A stretch of DNA of 64,000 nucleotides from Paenibacillus sp. URB8-2 (lineage in GTDB: Bacteria > Bacillota > Bacilli > Paenibacillales > Paenibacillaceae), in NCBI RefSeq assembly GCF_013393385.1, contig NZ_AP023239.1, positions 2,666,001 through 2,730,000 on the forward strand, given 5' to 3'. Shown piece by piece: positions 36,258-44,699 of the stretch. Position 1 is the first letter of the stretch. Every line of letters begins with the position of its first letter. The notes beneath the pieces were generated by a model, which made no database searches, was not told the origin of the DNA, and saw only the letters and a list, made by a program, of their open reading frames with translations. The position numbers and the translations under genes were made by a program.

Positions 36258-37358
36258 TTATTTGGCAGCAGGGCTTGCGCTTGCTTCCGGCGCTGCGGAC
36301 GCTTCCGGCGCTGCAGAAGCTTCCGCCTTCTTGGCATCGGTCAGCGTGTTCGTAATCTTCGCTCCGGAAGTCAAAGTTTGCAACCAAGTGGAGGACATCT
36401 CGGAAACTTTTTGTGAAACCAGTGTCTTGCGGATTTGTTCCTTCGAATTCTCCAGCGTTGGAGTAACGGCATCTTTGTGTTCCGTTACTTTGATGATATG
36501 GTAGCCATACTCGCTCTTGACCGGATCGCTTGTTTCGCCGACCTTCATTTTGAAGGCTGCGTCGGAGAATTCGGCAACCATGTCGCCGCGCTTGAAGAAT
36601 CCAAGATCGCCGCCTTTGTCCTTGGAGCCGGTATCTCCCGATTTCTCTTTGGCCAAAGCCGCGAAGTCTGCGCCGGATTTAAGCTGCTTGACAATCGCAT
36701 CGGCTTCCTCTTTCGTCTTCACGAGAATGTGGGAAGCGCGGACTTCTTCTTCCGAACCGAGAGTGGCCTTATTTTCATCAAAATACTTTTTGATGTCGTC
36801 GTCAGAAACCGTCACTTTAGGCTCCAGCAGCTTGCGGATCTCTACTTGCAGCGGCAGTTGCTTCTTCAGATCGTCCATCGTCATGCCGCTTTGCGAAAGA
36901 GCGGAGTTCAGTCCGTCTTCGCCGCCGAACTGCTTCTTGAGATCTTCGATCTCGGCGTTGATATCGGCATCGGTAACCGTGATATTCGCTTTCTTGGCTT
37001 CCTGATCGACAAGCTCCTGGGTGATCATGGATTGAAGCGTAGATTCACCGCCGGCTTGCACCAATTTATCGTACAGCTCGTTCTTGGTAATATCGTTGCC
37101 GTTTACGGTTGCGACGGCGGCTTGTCCATCGGCCTTCTGGAACGGCGGTTTAATCAATACAATAATAAGCGCAGCCGCCAGTATGATCGAGGCGATCATC
37201 CAGCCTTTGCCCCCCTTGGAGGAAGAGGGAACGCCTGCAGGCGGTTCGCCGATCTTGTCCATAACCGGGATTTCCGGATTCGTGTTGTCGACGGCGGCTT
37301 TTTCCGCACCCGTGGTGTTATCCTGGTGTTCGCTCTGGTTCAAATTCTTTTCATCCAT
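36258..37358 (-). CDS. PrsA/SurA-like parvulin peptidyl-prolyl isomerase, membrane-anchored
   Basis: 366 residues. Cytosolic N-terminal about 55 residues, one membrane helix about 55-72 (WMIASIILAAALIIVLI), an extracellular SurA_N-like chaperone region about 80-205, a parvulin domain about 215-310 (VRASHILVKTKEEADAIVKQ, KGGDLGFFKRGDMV, YGYHIIKVTE), and a C-terminal Ala/Ser/Pro repeat (three EASA-type units). Acts in folding of exported proteins outside the membrane. Unlike classical PrsA it has a plain membrane helix and no lipobox Cys. Start at 37358 preferred, with AAGGGAG upstream. Confidence 0.88.
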   Translation of the reverse strand: MDEKNLNQSEHQDNTTGAEKAAVDNTNPEIPVMDKIGEPPAGVPSSSKGGKGWMIASIILAAALIIVLIKPPFQKADGQAAVATVNGNDITKNELYDKLVQAGGESTLQSMITQELVDQEAKKANITVTDADINAEIEDLKKQFGGEDGLNSALSQSGMTMDDLKKQLPLQVEIRKLLEPKVTVSDDDIKKYFDENKATLGSEEEVRASHILVKTKEEADAIVKQLKSGADFAALAKEKSGDTGSKDKGGDLGFFKRGDMVAEFSDAAFKMKVGETSDPVKSEYGYHIIKVTEHKDAVTPTLENSKEQIRKTLVSQKVSEMSSTWLQTLTSGAKITNTLTDAKKAEASAAPEASAAPEASASPAAK

Positions 37359-37488
37359 TGTAGCAATGACTCCCTTCATTTATAGGTGTTGCCTGTCTCT
37401 CTACCAACTTTACCAGAATACAAAGTATCAAACCTTAAGAAAGCATAAAAAAACTGATTTTCTTTTTAAGAATGTATTAACATACGAG

Positions 37489-37528
37489 AAAAAGCCGGAA
37501 AACACGGTCGCCCGTTGTTCTCCGGCTT
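37489..37528 (-). terminator. Intrinsic terminator of the LytTR gene
   Basis: On the minus strand AAGCCGGAGAACA pairs with TGTTTTCCGGCTT and runs into TTT. It lies about 25 bp after the LytTR stop. Confidence 0.75.
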
Positions 37529-37552
37529 CTTGTCGGTTATGCGTTGTCTCCC

Positions 37553-37891
37553 TTAGGATATCCGGTTGCGAAGCAACTGGCGGATATGCTCCTGCTTCCT
37601 TCTCGGAATGCGGATCCGTTTTGCGTAACCGCCTTTTTCACCAAAATAGATGCAGTCATCCTCGATGGAACCGATTTTGTTCAGATTTACATAAACGCCG
37701 CCCTGAACATGAAAATAGCTTGACGATTTAAGCAGACGATTCAGCTGCTCGGCAGACATTCTTTTTTTAATATTATAGTTTCTGCCGTGAAAGATGACCA
37801 GGTCATGGTCTCCGACCTTAAAGAACAGAACGTCCGTTTCCACCTCGAAGTCCTCGTATACATTTCTGGCCTCCAGTAGAATGCTGTTCAT
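37553..37891 (-). CDS. Small LytTR-type DNA-binding protein
   Basis: 112 residues. The segment about 40-108 (KRMSAEQLNRLLKSSSYFHV, GGVYVNLNKIGSIEDDCIYF, RIRIPRRKQEHIRQLL) fits the LytTR DNA-binding domain, with the usual 'V-N-L-x-x-I' strand. There is no receiver domain, so it would be a stand-alone regulator, perhaps ligand- or protein-controlled. GGGGG ribosome site and an extended -10 promoter. No adjacent target is evident. Confidence 0.7.
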   Translation of the reverse strand: MNSILLEARNVYEDFEVETDVLFFKVGDHDLVIFHGRNYNIKKRMSAEQLNRLLKSSSYFHVQGGVYVNLNKIGSIEDDCIYFGEKGGYAKRIRIPRRKQEHIRQLLRNRIS

Positions 37892-37933
37892 TCCTGTTCC
37901 CCCTTATTCATATTCTTGAATGTTAGCGCTTCC

Positions 37934-37939
37934 ATTATA
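37934..37939 (-). promoter_or_regulatory. Extended -10 promoter of the LytTR gene
   Basis: Minus strand TGTTATAAT: a perfect TATAAT with the TGn extension. The -35 region (TTTCCA) is weak. Confidence 0.55.
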
Positions 37940-38001
37940 ACATGCCCATCTATCCTTGGAAAGCTTATTTTTAAAATAATTAAGTCCTTATACCCCGCGA
38001 T

Positions 38002-38030
38002 TTGTCATAGGCGAAGAAAAAATGTAAATT
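38002..38030 (+). promoter_or_regulatory. Sigma-A promoter of the lactonase gene
   Basis: TTGTCA (38002-38007), 17-bp spacer, TAAATT (38025-38030), about 30 nt before the ribosome site. Confidence 0.6.
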
Positions 38031-38068
38031 ATAAAAAGCAATGCGAGTACAAAGGAGGAATTATTATA

Positions 38069-39169
38069 ATGAATCAAACGTCCAAACTTCTTGTATATGT
38101 AGGTTCTTATTCGGGAGCCGATGCGAATGGCATTCATGTGTTCCAGTTTGAACCGGAACGGGGAGGCGCTCTGACCTTGCTCGGCGGGGTGAAGGGGATT
38201 GCGAATCCGACATTCATCAATGTGGACGCGCAGGGACACCGCTTGTATTCTATTGGCGATAAGACGAATGCGGAAGGCGTCAAGGAAGGAGAAGTGGTTG
38301 CGTACTCCATTGAACCGGAAGCCGGAACTTTAACGGAAATCAGCCGGACGGACACGATGCCCGCCGAAGGCGCAACGGCGATGAGTACCTGCCACATCAC
38401 CAGAGACTCGGACAGCCGATTCGTCGTAGTCTCAAGTTATCACGGCGGCAAGATCGGACTCGTCTCCCTTGACAGTGAAGGCAAGACGGTGCGTCTGACT
38501 GATTCCGCGGCACATAAGGGGCAAGGAGCCCACCCTGAACGCCAGGACCGTCCTCATCCGCATTCGGCTTCGTTTAGTCCGGATGAACGTTTCCTGTTTG
38601 TCTGCGATTTGGGAATTGATGTGATCAGGTCATACCGGATTAATGGGGAAAAAGAAACGCTGGAGCTGCACGGAGACACTCCGCTTCATCCGGGGGCGGG
38701 TCCGCGTCATTTCACTTTTCATCCGGACGGACGTTCCGCTTATGTCATTAACGAAGTGGATTCCACTATTACTTCCTTTACATATGAGGCTGATGCGGGC
38801 GTGCTTGAAACGGTTGTTACCGTTCCCACGCTTCCGGAAGACTACGCCGGGGAAAATACCTGCGCGGAAATCGCGGTGTCCCCTGACGGACGTTATCTCT
38901 ACGGGTCAAACCGCGGACATGACAGCATCGTCATCTATGCGGTCGATCCGGCGACGGCCGAACTGACTTTTGTAGAACATGTGTCCACCCGGGGCGGCCA
39001 CCCGCGCCATTTTGCGCTGACGCCGGGCGGAGATTATCTGATCGTCGCCAACCGGGACTCCAACAACCTGGTGGTCTTTGCAAGGGACAGCGCAAGCGGA
39101 CAGCTGACCTTTACAGGGAATGAAGCGCAGGTAGCGAAGCCCGTCTGCGTCAAGCCGGTATTCTTATAG
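38069..39169 (+). CDS. Lactonase family seven-bladed beta-propeller (6-phosphogluconolactonase-like)
   Basis: 366 residues. YbhE/Pgl-type propeller with blade motifs VYVGSYSGADANGIHVFQ, HPHSASFSPDERFLFVCDLG near 165, GAGPRHFTFHPDGR near 212 and GGHPRHFALTPGGD near 310. In E. coli YbhE hydrolyses 6-phosphogluconolactone; other members act on muconolactone-type lactones. AAAGGAGG at the ATG of 38069; the longer frame from 37916 overlaps the promoter and is not used. Possible link to the pentose phosphate genes elsewhere in the window is inference. Confidence 0.85.
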   Translation: MNQTSKLLVYVGSYSGADANGIHVFQFEPERGGALTLLGGVKGIANPTFINVDAQGHRLYSIGDKTNAEGVKEGEVVAYSIEPEAGTLTEISRTDTMPAEGATAMSTCHITRDSDSRFVVVSSYHGGKIGLVSLDSEGKTVRLTDSAAHKGQGAHPERQDRPHPHSASFSPDERFLFVCDLGIDVIRSYRINGEKETLELHGDTPLHPGAGPRHFTFHPDGRSAYVINEVDSTITSFTYEADAGVLETVVTVPTLPEDYAGENTCAEIAVSPDGRYLYGSNRGHDSIVIYAVDPATAELTFVEHVSTRGGHPRHFALTPGGDYLIVANRDSNNLVVFARDSASGQLTFTGNEAQVAKPVCVKPVFL

Positions 39170-39212
39170 GAACGGAAATCGGAAAGAGCGGCATCAATCA
39201 ACGGAACGCCAA

Positions 39213-39240
39213 AAACGCCGGACTGCAAAGCCCGGCGTTT
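39213..39240. terminator. Terminator hairpin between lactonase and hfq-like genes
   Basis: AAACGCCGG (39213-39221) / CCGGCGTTT (39232-39240), 9 bp. The T-tract is short, so strength is uncertain. Placed between convergent genes. Confidence 0.6.
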
Positions 39241-39260
39241 CCTGCATGAACTGCATTTCA

Positions 39261-39482
39261 TTATCGGAGAGAGACTGGCCGCAGCGGCACAATTGTGGAT
39301 ACGGCGGACTTGAACAATACGCTTTGCCTGCCGTCGCTTTGACCCTGCAAAGTTATCGTGTAGGCGTCATACGAAGTCATAATGCCTTGGATTTTCACTC
39401 CATTGGTCGTAAAGATCGTCAGCGGAACCTTTGTCTGAACAAACTGGCTCAGCATGCGTTCCTGAAGCTTTTGAATTTCCAC
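39261..39482 (-). CDS. Divergent Hfq-like RNA chaperone
   Basis: 73 residues. Hfq forms hexameric rings that bind U-rich and ARN-type RNA. The Sm1 region KVPLTIFTTNGVKIQGIMTSYD and the Sm2 region VLFKSAVSTIVPLRPV follow the Hfq pattern strand by strand, with the conserved Gln near the N-terminus and the SxD region. The canonical YKHAIST is FKSAVST here, so the proximal-face His is replaced by Ser. GTG start with GGAG upstream. It is not next to miaA, the usual hfq neighbour, so it may be a second paralogue. Confidence 0.8.
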   Translation of the reverse strand: MEIQKLQERMLSQFVQTKVPLTIFTTNGVKIQGIMTSYDAYTITLQGQSDGRQSVLFKSAVSTIVPLRPVSLR

Positions 39483-39594
39483 TTTGGCAGCACTCCATCT
39501 TTTTATGATTGATTACTTAACCAAGTATAGCATGGAAAAGGTACCCTCTGGAAACAAACTCTATCCGTCGGATTCTCATAAGGAGGAAAAGATA

Positions 39595-40242
39595 TTGACT
39601 GCAAGGCATTGGTCCAGAGGTTTCAGGCTTTTTCTTCTGTTTGTGGTGATTTTCGGGCTTATTGCCGTCCTGGTCACTTATAACCACACGGCATGGTTTG
39701 ACGATCGGATTATTCATCTCGTTCAGTCTCCCGAATCGCCGGCGCTTACCTCTACGGCCAAAACATTATCTCTGGTCGGATCATCCAAAATCGTCATCAG
39801 CCTGTCGCTTGTAATTATGGCTGCCCTGTTTTTGTTTCTAAAGCACCGCTTGGAGCTGCTGCTGTTTTTATGGGTGGGCGTTACGTCAAATATCCTGAAT
39901 TCGATTCTCAAGAATTGGATTCACAGGGAGCGGCCGAACATCCACCGGATTATCGAAGAAACCGGCTTCAGTTTTCCAAGCGGCCATTCGATGGCCGCCT
40001 TTTCGGTATACGGCGCGCTGACCTTTTTGCTGTGGCGCCATTTGCGCTCCGGAAGCGCACGGGTCCTGCTGGTCGTCATCTGCTTCATCCTTACAGCCGC
40101 TATTGGCTGGAGCCGGATCTATCTCGGCGTGCATTATCCGAGCGATGTGATCGGCGGGTACGCCGCCAGCTGCGCCTGGCTTATGCTGTCCATCGTCCTG
40201 TTCGAAGCTCTCCGCTCCTTCCTGAAGAAGCGAAAGGGATAA
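39595..40242 (+). CDS. PAP2-family membrane phosphatase
   Basis: 215 residues, about six membrane helices. The three acid-phosphatase motifs are intact: K-x6-RP as KNWIHRERP near residue 105, PSGH in FSFPSGHSMA near 123, and SRIYLGVHYPSD near 172. Acts on membrane lipid phosphates such as phosphatidylglycerol-phosphate or undecaprenyl-diphosphate. TTG at 39595 is chosen because AAGGAGG lies 8 nt before it; the upstream frame to 39484 has no ribosome site. Confidence 0.88.
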   Translation: MTARHWSRGFRLFLLFVVIFGLIAVLVTYNHTAWFDDRIIHLVQSPESPALTSTAKTLSLVGSSKIVISLSLVIMAALFLFLKHRLELLLFLWVGVTSNILNSILKNWIHRERPNIHRIIEETGFSFPSGHSMAAFSVYGALTFLLWRHLRSGSARVLLVVICFILTAAIGWSRIYLGVHYPSDVIGGYAASCAWLMLSIVLFEALRSFLKKRKG

Positions 40243-40256
40243 CGGCGCTTCGTATG

Positions 40257-40290
40257 AAAAAAGCCGGACACCTCAAGGGAGGTGTCCAGC
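40257..40290 (-). terminator. Intrinsic terminator of the secreted-protein gene at 40312
   Basis: Minus strand: GCTGGACACCTC / GAGGTGTCCGGC stem (12 positions, one mismatch) followed by TTTTTT. Confidence 0.8.
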
Positions 40291-40311
40291 GGTGAGTAAG
40301 AGCGGGAACGG

Positions 40312-40830
40312 CTATCCTTTGTGATCGACCGGTTTCCGGTACGGATGATGATGCCGTCCCGTGAACGGTCCCTTTTCGCTGACCCTGGCTTTCAGCATGG
40401 CGGGCAGTCCCGACTTAAGCTGTTTGGCCTGCTCCTGCGTGAAGCGCCCCTCGGCGACGCCCTTGTCTATACGGCTGGTGGCAGCGTCCGCGAGCTTCTG
40501 TACATATTGCTCTTCCGTCCAGCCTTTTTTCTCCTTGGCAATATCGGCCAGACTTTTGCCGGATTTCAGGCTTTCGGATAGAGCGGAGCAGTCCATGCCG
40601 AACAGTTTCGCGCTTTCCGTAAAGATGAAATGTCCTCTGCCGTTGCGCTTGGCTTTATGTTCTCCATTCGACCCGGAGCCCGGGTTGGAAGGGGAAACGG
40701 CGGTCCGGCCGTTATCGGAGACGCCTTCGGCTCCAGCGGTGCCGCTTGCGGAAACGCCGTAAGACAGACCGATCAGAAGGGCTGCGGCCAGCGCCAGTGT
40801 TCTTTTGATATACGCGCTCAATAGTTTCAC
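40312..40830 (-). CDS. Hypothetical secreted protein
   Basis: 172 residues. Signal peptide with a hydrophobic core near residues 11-26 and likely cleavage around SASG. After a Ser/Gly/Asn-rich linker, residues 65-150 are helical and charged, with the repeated-looking units SLADIAKEKKGWTEEQYVQKL and GRFTQEQAKQLKSG that resemble DUF2680-type or similar secreted helical proteins; the tail is basic (GRHHHPYRK). The start is either GTG 40830 or TTG 40821; GAGGTG favours the latter slightly. Function unknown. Confidence 0.65.
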   Translation of the reverse strand: MKLLSAYIKRTLALAAALLIGLSYGVSASGTAGAEGVSDNGRTAVSPSNPGSGSNGEHKAKRNGRGHFIFTESAKLFGMDCSALSESLKSGKSLADIAKEKKGWTEEQYVQKLADAATSRIDKGVAEGRFTQEQAKQLKSGLPAMLKARVSEKGPFTGRHHHPYRKPVDHKG

Positions 40831-40996
40831 CTCTTTTCCTTGAAAATGAACTGCAGTATCCAGTATTTCCAGAAACCTGAAAGAACGCTGAAAAAAGACT
40901 TAATTCCCGTTAAATTTCGCTGCTCCGCCTCATGGGTAATAATAATAAAATTATGTTCGAACAAACTGACAGAAGAAACAAGAGGAGGGATGGACC

Positions 40997-42025
40997 GTGA
41001 ATTTTGGCGCCCGCGTACTTAAGACGGGACTGGCGGTAACGCTTGCCCTATATCTCGCCACGCTGCTGAAGTTCTCTTCGCCCACAGGCGCGGGAATTGC
41101 GGCCATATTTGCAATGCAGCCGTCCATCTACCGGTCCTGGCGGCACTTTCTGGACCAGGTTCAGACCAGTACGGCCGGAGCAGTCATTGCGCTGCTTGGC
41201 GGCATGCTGCTGTCCAACCAGCCCATCGCCGTAGGCATTGTCTGCATCCTGGTCATTATGCTCAGCATGAAAATGAATCGCTCGGATACGATCGGCCTGA
41301 CACTCGTTACGGTCATATCCGTGATGGAGGGATCGGGAGAGTGGCAGTTTGCGCTTATCCGGTTTCTGGTGCTGATGACAGGGATCGTCTCGGCTTTTGT
41401 CATTAACATTTTTGTTTTTCCGCCGAAACCTAGGAAGCAGTATATCAACCAGATCGAACGTGTCTTTAACAGCCTTTCTCTGCTGATGCGTACCGCCGTC
41501 TCGCATGAAATGAAAGAAAGTGTATTCCGGGACGAGAAGAACGCGCTCGAAGGCTCAATACGCTCGCTGGCGGACAAATATGCCTTGTTCGAAGAGGAAC
41601 AGAAGCAGCTTCGCAAACCGAAATACAGCCAGACCAGACAGATGGTGGTTTATAAAAATTTGCTTTCCTCTCTGCAAAAAGGCTATGAAGTGCTGGATGC
41701 GGTAGACCGGCATTATTTTCAGGCCGTGAGGAGCGAGGAGACCGATGTAGTGTTCGACCGCCATCTGGAGCTGCTGATCAAATATCATGAGCATATATTG
41801 CTGAAGTTTCAGGATAAGATTAAACAGGGGATATCGGAGACGGAGCCCCTTGGCGATGACAATGACAGCTTCCTGGAGTCGGTGGTCCAAGGCTATAGAC
41901 AAGGAAACACGAACCGCCTTAGACTTGCCGTCGTCGCCGGAGCGATCTACGATTACGGTTATCAGCTGGAACGTCTCGACAGAGTCGCCGACCAGATTAA
42001 CCGAGCATCGGAAGACAAGGACTAG
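40997..42025 (+). CDS. Aromatic acid exporter / FUSC family protein (DUF939)
   Basis: 342 residues. N-terminal membrane domain with about five to six helices in residues 1-140 (GAGIAAIFAMQPSIYRSWRH is the family signature), then a long charged cytosolic helical domain about 145-340. Relatives are proposed efflux carriers for aromatic acids, but substrate is not shown here. GTG start with GAGGAGGG upstream. Monocistronic. Confidence 0.85.
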   Translation: MNFGARVLKTGLAVTLALYLATLLKFSSPTGAGIAAIFAMQPSIYRSWRHFLDQVQTSTAGAVIALLGGMLLSNQPIAVGIVCILVIMLSMKMNRSDTIGLTLVTVISVMEGSGEWQFALIRFLVLMTGIVSAFVINIFVFPPKPRKQYINQIERVFNSLSLLMRTAVSHEMKESVFRDEKNALEGSIRSLADKYALFEEEQKQLRKPKYSQTRQMVVYKNLLSSLQKGYEVLDAVDRHYFQAVRSEETDVVFDRHLELLIKYHEHILLKFQDKIKQGISETEPLGDDNDSFLESVVQGYRQGNTNRLRLAVVAGAIYDYGYQLERLDRVADQINRASEDKD

Positions 42026-42074
42026 CGGGTACGAAGGAAACAACGCAACAAAGGAAACAGCCGAGGAATATATT

Positions 42075-42180
42075 TTCACAAGAAGAAACGGCTGCGCCGT
42101 CCTCGCAGGAGGAGGGCATCCGTTTCTCGTAGAAATATAAGACCAAACGATAGGGGCGAAGCTTATAAAGTCTTATATTT
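42075..42180 (-). repeat. Terminator-associated dispersed repeat, copy B (minus orientation)
   Basis: Read on the minus strand: AAATATAAGACTTTATAAGC, a turn, then GGTCTTATATTT (hairpin 1), then ACGAGAAACGG...CCGTTTCT (hairpin 2) around a loop containing CCTCCT/AGGA. It begins directly at the T-tract of the minus-strand terminator 42181-42211. Very close to copy C in hairpin 1. Confidence 0.85.
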
Positions 42181-42211
42181 AAAAAAATCCGGCTCCCTTG
42201 GGGAACCGGAT
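42181..42211 (-). terminator. Orphan minus-strand terminator
   Basis: Minus strand ATCCGG-TTCCCC...GGGA-G-CCGGAT stem followed by seven T, which run straight into repeat copy B. No minus-strand gene lies upstream of it (helD, on +, begins 80 bp away), so it has no obvious transcript to stop. Confidence 0.7.
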
Positions 42212-42292
42212 GTCTTGGTTTATTATGTAAGAGTGTTGATTTCGAGGTTTTAGCAATCTTTAAGTGTGATGTCAACCTATAAAAGGGGATGA

Positions 42293-44647
42293 ATGGCAGT
42301 GTCCATCAATGAAAATGAATGGAAAGATGAGCAGGTCCGAGTAGACCGCATAACCGGGCTTCTGAAAAGCCATATTCGGGCCCTTTCCGAAGAGCTTGGG
42401 CTGCATCGCAGCGATGTGGTGGAGCTGCGCAAAGATTTTTGGGAAGAGGTAACCGTGAATTTCAGCAGTCCCGACGATCTCGGCGAAACCTCCACCAGTC
42501 TGCGGCAGCAGGCCCAGGTATTGTCTGAGCGGGAACGCCATCATCTTCAATCCAGCAAAGCGCTGAAAAAATATAAAAAGCTTGTGGTGTCCCCTTACTT
42601 CGGACGCATTGATTTCACAGAAACGCCGGATGGTGAATCCGAGCGGATCTATCTCGGCATCGGCTCGCTGATGGAGGACGACGGCACTTTTCTGATTTAT
42701 GACTGGCGTGCTCCCATTTCCAGTCTGTATTATGACGGAGCGCCGGGGCCAACATCATTTGAAACTCCCGCAGGCACGGTGAGCGGAGAAATGAGCCTGA
42801 AACGGCAGTTTGTCATCGACGATGGAACAATCGAAGTGATGTTCGACACCGGCGTTACAATCGGCGATGAACTGCTTCAGCAGGTGCTTAGCCACAGTGC
42901 GGATGACCGGATGAAGAACATCGTTGCTACCATTCAGAAAGAGCAGAACGCGATCATTCGCAACGACCGCAGCCGGATGCTCGTCGTTCAGGGGGCGGCT
43001 GGTAGCGGCAAGACATCCGCGGCGCTCCAGCGCGTGGCCTATTTGCTCTACAAGTACCGCGACAGTCTCCAGGCCGACCAGGTCCTCCTGTTCTCACCCA
43101 ATCCGCTGTTCAACAGCTATGTGTCTACCGTGCTTCCAGAGCTGGGTGAAGATAACATGCAGCAGACGACCTTCCAGATGTATTTGGAGCATCGTCTTGG
43201 ACAGGAATTTCAGCTTGAGGATGTATTCAGCCAGACGGAAACGCTGCTGAACAGTCCGGACGGCCCCGAGACGGATGCCAGGAGAGACGGAATTGCCTAC
43301 AAGTCGTCGGTCGCGTTCCTCGATGCCATCCGCCGCTATGCAACAAGGCTGGAGCGTGAAGGAATGCTCTTTAAGCCTCTTATGTTTCAGGGCCGGGCAA
43401 TTGTGTGCAAAGAAGAAATGGAGCGTAAATTTTACGGATATGATCCATCCATCAGGCTGGCGAACCGGATCGACCTCATGACGGGCTGGCTGCTGAAGAA
43501 AATCGCCGTATTCAGCCATGAGGAGAGGAGCGCGGCCTGGGTGGAGGACCAGATCGAGCTGCTGGACTCCGGAGAGTACCACCGCGGCTACCAGATGATG
43601 CGGCGCAAGCAGCGGGGCAAGGAAGAAACGTTCGACGATTACGACACGGAGAAGGAGCTGCTCGCCCGCTATGTGGTCAGCCAGCGTCTCAAGCCACTGC
43701 GGGGGTGGGTCAAACGCAGTCGCTTTGTAGACGCGAATGGGCTCTATTCCCGGCTGTTCCAGGACAGGGAGCTGCTGGAGAGCCTGAGCGAAGGCGCCGC
43801 GCTTCCAGCGAGCTGGAACGAAGTCAGCCTTCAGACGCTGGATGCGCTCTCGGCCGGCGAGCTTGCTTATGAAGATGCCACGCCGTTCCTTTATTTGAAG
43901 GAGCTCAGCCAGGGCTTTCATACCAACACTGGCATCCGTTATGTTTTTGTGGACGAGGTGCAGGATTACTCGCCGTTCCAGCTCGAGTTTCTGCGCCGTC
44001 TCTTCCCCCGGGCCAAAATGACCGTGCTGGGCGATCTCAACCAGGCCATTTATGCCCAGGGTGAGGCGCTCGGCGAATTGGCGGGACTGGAGAGCATCTA
44101 CGGGAAAGAGAACACGGAAGTCGTATCGCTCACCCGAAGCTACCGTTCCACGTACGAGATTGTCGAGTTTACGCGGTCGATGATTCCCGGCGGAGAGAGG
44201 ATCGTTCCTTTTAACCGCAGAGGAGAAGAACCGGTGATCCGTGAGGTTTCAGGAAGCGAGGAGCTTTTGTCCAAGGTGGAAGAAGATATCCTGAACCTGC
44301 ATGCTCGCGGCTACCATTATGTCGCGGTCATCTGCAAGACAGCCGGGGAGAGCTCAGGGGTTTATGCCGGTCTCAAAGATAAGCTAGCGGTTCAGCTCGT
44401 GACTAAGGAGACGCCGAATTTCCAGAAGGGGACGCTCGTTCTGCCCGCTTATTTGGCCAAAGGGGTCGAATTCGACGCGGTAATTATCTATGACGGTTCC
44501 GCGAAAAGCTACGGGAGAGAAAGCGAACGGAAGCTGTTCTACACAGCCTGCACGAGGGCCATGCATGTGCTGCATATTTTTTGCCTCGGTGAACCGAGCC
44601 GTTTCATTCCCGTCCAATCGGTGGACACCGGCAGCCGCGTCCAATAA
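42293..44647 (+). CDS. helD: HelD-like RNA polymerase-recycling ATPase (UvrD/Rep-type)
   Basis: 784 residues. HelD inserts into RNA polymerase and releases it from stalled complexes, using a split UvrD-like ATPase. A long N-terminal coiled region (about 1-80) is the arm that enters the secondary channel. Walker A QGAAGSGKTSAALQRVAYL near residue 235; Walker B FVDEVQDYSPFQLEF near 553; SLTRSYRS near 610; LAKGVEFDAVIIYD near 722; FYTACTRAMHVL near 745. AAAGGGG precedes the ATG. Flanked by two inverted copies of the dispersed repeat. Confidence 0.92.
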   Translation: MAVSINENEWKDEQVRVDRITGLLKSHIRALSEELGLHRSDVVELRKDFWEEVTVNFSSPDDLGETSTSLRQQAQVLSERERHHLQSSKALKKYKKLVVSPYFGRIDFTETPDGESERIYLGIGSLMEDDGTFLIYDWRAPISSLYYDGAPGPTSFETPAGTVSGEMSLKRQFVIDDGTIEVMFDTGVTIGDELLQQVLSHSADDRMKNIVATIQKEQNAIIRNDRSRMLVVQGAAGSGKTSAALQRVAYLLYKYRDSLQADQVLLFSPNPLFNSYVSTVLPELGEDNMQQTTFQMYLEHRLGQEFQLEDVFSQTETLLNSPDGPETDARRDGIAYKSSVAFLDAIRRYATRLEREGMLFKPLMFQGRAIVCKEEMERKFYGYDPSIRLANRIDLMTGWLLKKIAVFSHEERSAAWVEDQIELLDSGEYHRGYQMMRRKQRGKEETFDDYDTEKELLARYVVSQRLKPLRGWVKRSRFVDANGLYSRLFQDRELLESLSEGAALPASWNEVSLQTLDALSAGELAYEDATPFLYLKELSQGFHTNTGIRYVFVDEVQDYSPFQLEFLRRLFPRAKMTVLGDLNQAIYAQGEALGELAGLESIYGKENTEVVSLTRSYRSTYEIVEFTRSMIPGGERIVPFNRRGEEPVIREVSGSEELLSKVEEDILNLHARGYHYVAVICKTAGESSGVYAGLKDKLAVQLVTKETPNFQKGTLVLPAYLAKGVEFDAVIIYDGSAKSYGRESERKLFYTACTRAMHVLHIFCLGEPSRFIPVQSVDTGSRVQ

Positions 44648-44664
44648 ATCCATAATTGCAAAAG

Positions 44665-44697
44665 GCCGTTCCTGTGACCATTCGGGGACGGCTTTTT
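44665..44697 (+). terminator. Intrinsic terminator of helD
   Basis: GCCGTTCC / GGGACGGC stem (8 bp, one G-U) then TTTTT. Repeat copy C starts 2 nt after the T-tract. Confidence 0.8.
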
Positions 44698-44699
44698 GT

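Noticed and set aside
36435..37385. 316-codon + strand frame over the PrsA-like gene
   Set aside because: Antisense shadow; the parvulin gene on the minus strand is unambiguous.
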